Source of the DNA: Opitutaceae bacterium
Lineage (GTDB): Bacteria > Verrucomicrobiota > Verrucomicrobiia > Opitutales > Opitutaceae
Assembly (NCBI GenBank): GCA_023265535.1
Contig: JAHFTI010000075.1
Coordinates: 1 to 11,666, forward strand
DNA: 11,666 nt
Reading direction: 5' to 3'
Numbering within the stretch: the stretch's first letter is position 1; the number at the start of each line of letters is the position of its first letter. Position numbers and translations under genes: made by a program. Under the pieces are notes generated by a model that searched no databases, was not told the origin of the DNA, and saw only the letters and a list, made by a program, of their open reading frames with translations. This document shows positions 9,639 to 11,666 of the stretch, in pieces.

Positions 9639-10397
9639 TCAGGTAGTTTTGCCGCGGCCGAGGTAGACCTGGCGGACCTTGGGGTTGGACTGGACCTCGT
9701 CGAAGTGGCCCTCGCAGAGGACGGAGCCCTGGTGGAGCACGGTGACCGTGCCGTCGCGGGCGATCTGGCGCACGAAGGCCATGTCGTGCTCGATGACGAT
9801 GAGGCTGTGCTTGCCCGCCAGGGAGAGGAGGAGTTCGCCGGTGCGATGCGTTTCCTCGTCGGTCATGCCGGCGGCGGGTTCGTCGAGGAGGAGCACGCGG
9901 GGCTGCATGGCCAGGAGCATGGCGATCTCGAGCCACTGTTTTTCGCCGTGGGCGAGCTGGCCGGATTTCCAGTAGCGCTTGTCATGGAGGCGAACGAGCT
10001 TGAGCAGCTCGTCGATGCGGTCGCGCCCCGTGGAATCGAGCTTCTGGAAGAGCGAGGCGAAGACGCCGCGGCTGCCGGCGAGGGAGAGCACCATGTTGTT
10101 CCAGACCGTGTGCTCGACGAAGACGGAGGGGGTCTGGAACTTGCGGCCGATGCCGAGGCGGCTGATCTCGTATTCGTTGAGGCGGGTGAGGTCGGTGTTG
10201 TCACCGAAGCGGAGCGTGCCCGTGTCGGGCTTGGCGCGGCCGCTGATGAGGTCGAAGAAGGTGGACTTGCCCGCGCCGTTGGGGCCGATGACGGTGCGCA
10301 GCTCGCCCTCGTAGAGGTAGAAGTTCAGGTTCGAGATGGCCTTGAAGCCGTCGTAGGTCTTGGAGACGTCCTCGACGTTGAGAATCGGATGAGGCAT
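9639..10397 (-). CDS. urtD: Urea ABC transporter ATPase UrtD
   Basis: This is the second ATPase of the urea importer (LivG-like), 252 residues, a normal length. It has Walker A GPNGAGKST (38-46), Q-loop Gln88 (GRKFQTPSVF), the atypical signature LAHGEKQWLEIAM (from 138), which matches the LSHGxxQWLEI form characteristic of UrtD, Walker B VLLLDEPAAGMTDEET (Asp162-Glu163), and H-loop His194 (VIEHDM). It pairs with UrtE to drive transport through UrtB-UrtC. The start follows the urtC stop by 6 bases, so the two are translationally linked. In contrast, a 142-base gap with a structured repeat separates it from urtE. No strong Shine-Dalgarno site is seen. Confidence 0.96.
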   Translation of the reverse strand: MPHPILNVEDVSKTYDGFKAISNLNFYLYEGELRTVIGPNGAGKSTFFDLISGRAKPDTGTLRFGDNTDLTRLNEYEISRLGIGRKFQTPSVFVEHTVWNNMVLSLAGSRGVFASLFQKLDSTGRDRIDELLKLVRLHDKRYWKSGQLAHGEKQWLEIAMLLAMQPRVLLLDEPAAGMTDEETHRTGELLLSLAGKHSLIVIEHDMAFVRQIARDGTVTVLHQGSVLCEGHFDEVQSNPKVRQVYLGRGKTT

Positions 10398-10403
10398 GGG
10401 GCT

Positions 10404-11591
10404 TCAGGTCTCGTTGTTGCGGGTGCGGAATTTTTTCCAGGCGGCGGCGAGCTTGCCGGGGATGGAGACGATGCCGCCCGGGAGGAAGAGGACGACGAGG
10501 ATGAAGAGGCCGCCCAGGATGATGAGCCAGAGGTCGGGGAAGGCGCGGGTGGCGTAGGATTTCAGGGCGTTGATGCCGATGGCTCCGACGATGGGACCGA
10601 AGAGGGTGGCGCGGCCGCCGACGGCGACCCAGACCACGGCCTCCAGGGACTTGTCGGGGGTCATCTCGCCGGGATTGATGATGCCCACCTGGCCGACGTA
10701 GAGGGCGCCGCCCACGGAGGCGATGAGGGCGGAGAGGATGAAGACGAAGAGCTTGAAGTGGCCGGCGGCGTAGCCGGAGAAGAGGACGCGGTTCTCGCCG
10801 TCGCGCACCGCCTGCTGGACGAGGCCGAACTTGGTGTTGGAGAGCCAGCGACGGCCGAGGTACACGGAGAGCAGGACAACCGCCGTGGACAAATACAGCA
10901 CACGCAGGGTGTCGGGGGAGCGGATGTCGGCGCCGAGGAGAGTCTTGAAGTCGGTGAAGCCGTTGTTTCCGCCCATCATGAGGTCGTTGCGGAAGAAGAG
11001 GAGGGCTGCGCCGTAGGTGAGCGCCTGGGTGAGGATGGAGAAGTAGACGCCCTTGATGCGCGAACGGAAGGCGAGGTAGCCGAAGACGGCCGAGAGGATG
11101 CCTGGCACGAGGAACACCATGGCGACGGCGAAGGGGAAAGACTGAAAGGGCTTCCAGAAGTCGGGCAGGGTGGTGTGGCCGAGGAAGACCATGAAGTCGG
11201 GAATGTCGGACTTATACTGGCCGAGTTTCCCGATCATGAGCATGAGGTGCATGCCCATCATGTAGCCGCCGAGGCTGAAGAAGAGGGCCTGGCCGAGGCT
11301 GAGCAGGCCGGTGTAGCCCCAGAGCAGGTCGACGGAGAGGGCGAGCAGTGCGTAGCAGAGGTACTTGCCCCAGAGGTTGATCGTGAAATCGCTGACGGTG
11401 CCGTGGAGGTTGAGCAGCGGGAGCAGGACGACCAGCAGCAGCGCGATGGCCGCGACCAGGGCGATCTCCACGCGGAGGCGCAGCGGGGGCGGCTGGTGGT
11501 AGGGCGTGGGCGGGACGTGCTCGCCGATCAGCCGCGAGGGTTTCTGGTCGTTGTCATCGGCCGCCGAGGGAAGGGGGGAAGGGGAGGACAT
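10404..11591 (-). CDS. urtC: Urea ABC transporter permease UrtC
   Basis: This inner-membrane permease of the urea importer (LivM-like) has 395 residues from the ATG at 11591. A ~35-residue hydrophilic, proline-rich N-terminus precedes the first membrane helix (VEIALVAAIALLLVVLLPLL). Strong UrtC motifs follow: LLWGYTGLLSLGQALFFSLG, GVYFSILTQALTYGAALLFF then MMGGNNGFTDF, AVRDGENRVLFSGY (the EAA-like cytoplasmic loop that contacts the ATPases), and VWVAVGGRATLFGPIVGAIG. About ten membrane segments are expected. An upstream in-frame start at 11648 is possible but would run into the end of urtB; the ATG at 11591 lies 5 bases after the urtB stop and fits the family better. The gene is followed by urtD after 6 bases. 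Confidence 0.95.
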   Translation of the reverse strand: MSSPSPLPSAADDNDQKPSRLIGEHVPPTPYHQPPPLRLRVEIALVAAIALLLVVLLPLLNLHGTVSDFTINLWGKYLCYALLALSVDLLWGYTGLLSLGQALFFSLGGYMMGMHLMLMIGKLGQYKSDIPDFMVFLGHTTLPDFWKPFQSFPFAVAMVFLVPGILSAVFGYLAFRSRIKGVYFSILTQALTYGAALLFFRNDLMMGGNNGFTDFKTLLGADIRSPDTLRVLYLSTAVVLLSVYLGRRWLSNTKFGLVQQAVRDGENRVLFSGYAAGHFKLFVFILSALIASVGGALYVGQVGIINPGEMTPDKSLEAVVWVAVGGRATLFGPIVGAIGINALKSYATRAFPDLWLIILGGLFILVVLFLPGGIVSIPGKLAAAWKKFRTRNNET

Positions 11592-11596
11592 GGTGC

Positions 11597-11666
11597 TTAC
11601 TCGTCGAGGCTGCGGCTGCGGGTGACGAAGAGGCCCGCGGGGCGCCACTGCAGGAAGAGGATGATG
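11597..11666 (-). CDS. urtB: Urea ABC transporter permease UrtB, C-terminal end (partial)
   Basis: Only the last 22 codons are inside the window, in frame and ending in TAA. They read IILFLQWRPAGLFVTRSRSL then DE, which is the usual end of a LivH/UrtB permease (a last hydrophobic helix, then a Q-[FW]-[RK]-P-x-GLF motif). The position directly before urtC, 5 bases apart and on the same strand, supports UrtB. The rest of the gene, and presumably urtA, lie beyond the right edge. Confidence 0.85.
   Translation of the reverse strand, partial: IILFLQWRPAGLFVTRSRSLDE

Overview
The window is GC-rich (roughly two-thirds G+C), densely coding bacterial DNA with no rRNA, tRNA, CRISPR array or insertion sequence that I can see. 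The gene content is a sugar symporter, a LacI-type regulator, a cytoplasmic GH2 glycosidase, an exported SGNH acetylesterase, and a urea ABC importer coupled to a urease with fused gamma/beta subunits. Together with the scarcity of Shine-Dalgarno sites, this fits a Verrucomicrobia/Opitutaceae-like polysaccharide degrader best. That assignment is an inference from gene content; no marker gene is present.

Positions 1-4241 (+ strand) hold a carbohydrate-use locus. It has the C-terminal part of a GPH-family sugar:cation symporter, a LacI-family regulator whose start overlaps the transporter stop, and, after a 79-base AT-richer spacer, a GH2 glycosidase with no signal peptide. The likely logic is import of an oligosaccharide, intracellular hydrolysis by GH2, and control by the LacI protein. 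Convergent to it (4321-5886, - strand) is a secreted sialate O-acetylesterase-like protein that could strip acetyl groups from glycans outside the cytoplasm.

Positions 6006-11666 (- strand) form a nitrogen locus, read right to left: urtB (only its end), urtC, urtD, urtE, ureAB (gamma and beta fused), ureC. UrtBCDE is the membrane and ATPase part of a high-affinity urea importer; its binding protein UrtA is presumably beyond the right edge. Urease hydrolyses the imported urea to ammonia and carbamate. All nickel ligands and the active-site flap residues are present in UreC. No nickel-insertion accessory gene (ureDEFG) is in the window.

The most unusual signal is a 75-base structured repeat present three times, all in the same orientation, in the three wide gaps of the nitrogen locus (urtE leader, ureAB leader, ureC leader). 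Each copy ends 23-24 bases before the next start codon. The copies differ at only four positions, and all four lie in predicted hairpin loops. Each copy carries a perfect AGGAGG that is paired in one of two mutually exclusive hairpins, and is followed by a pyrimidine-rich leader without a Shine-Dalgarno site. This looks like a repeated leader RNA element tying urea import to urease, although an insertion-type intergenic repeat has not been excluded.
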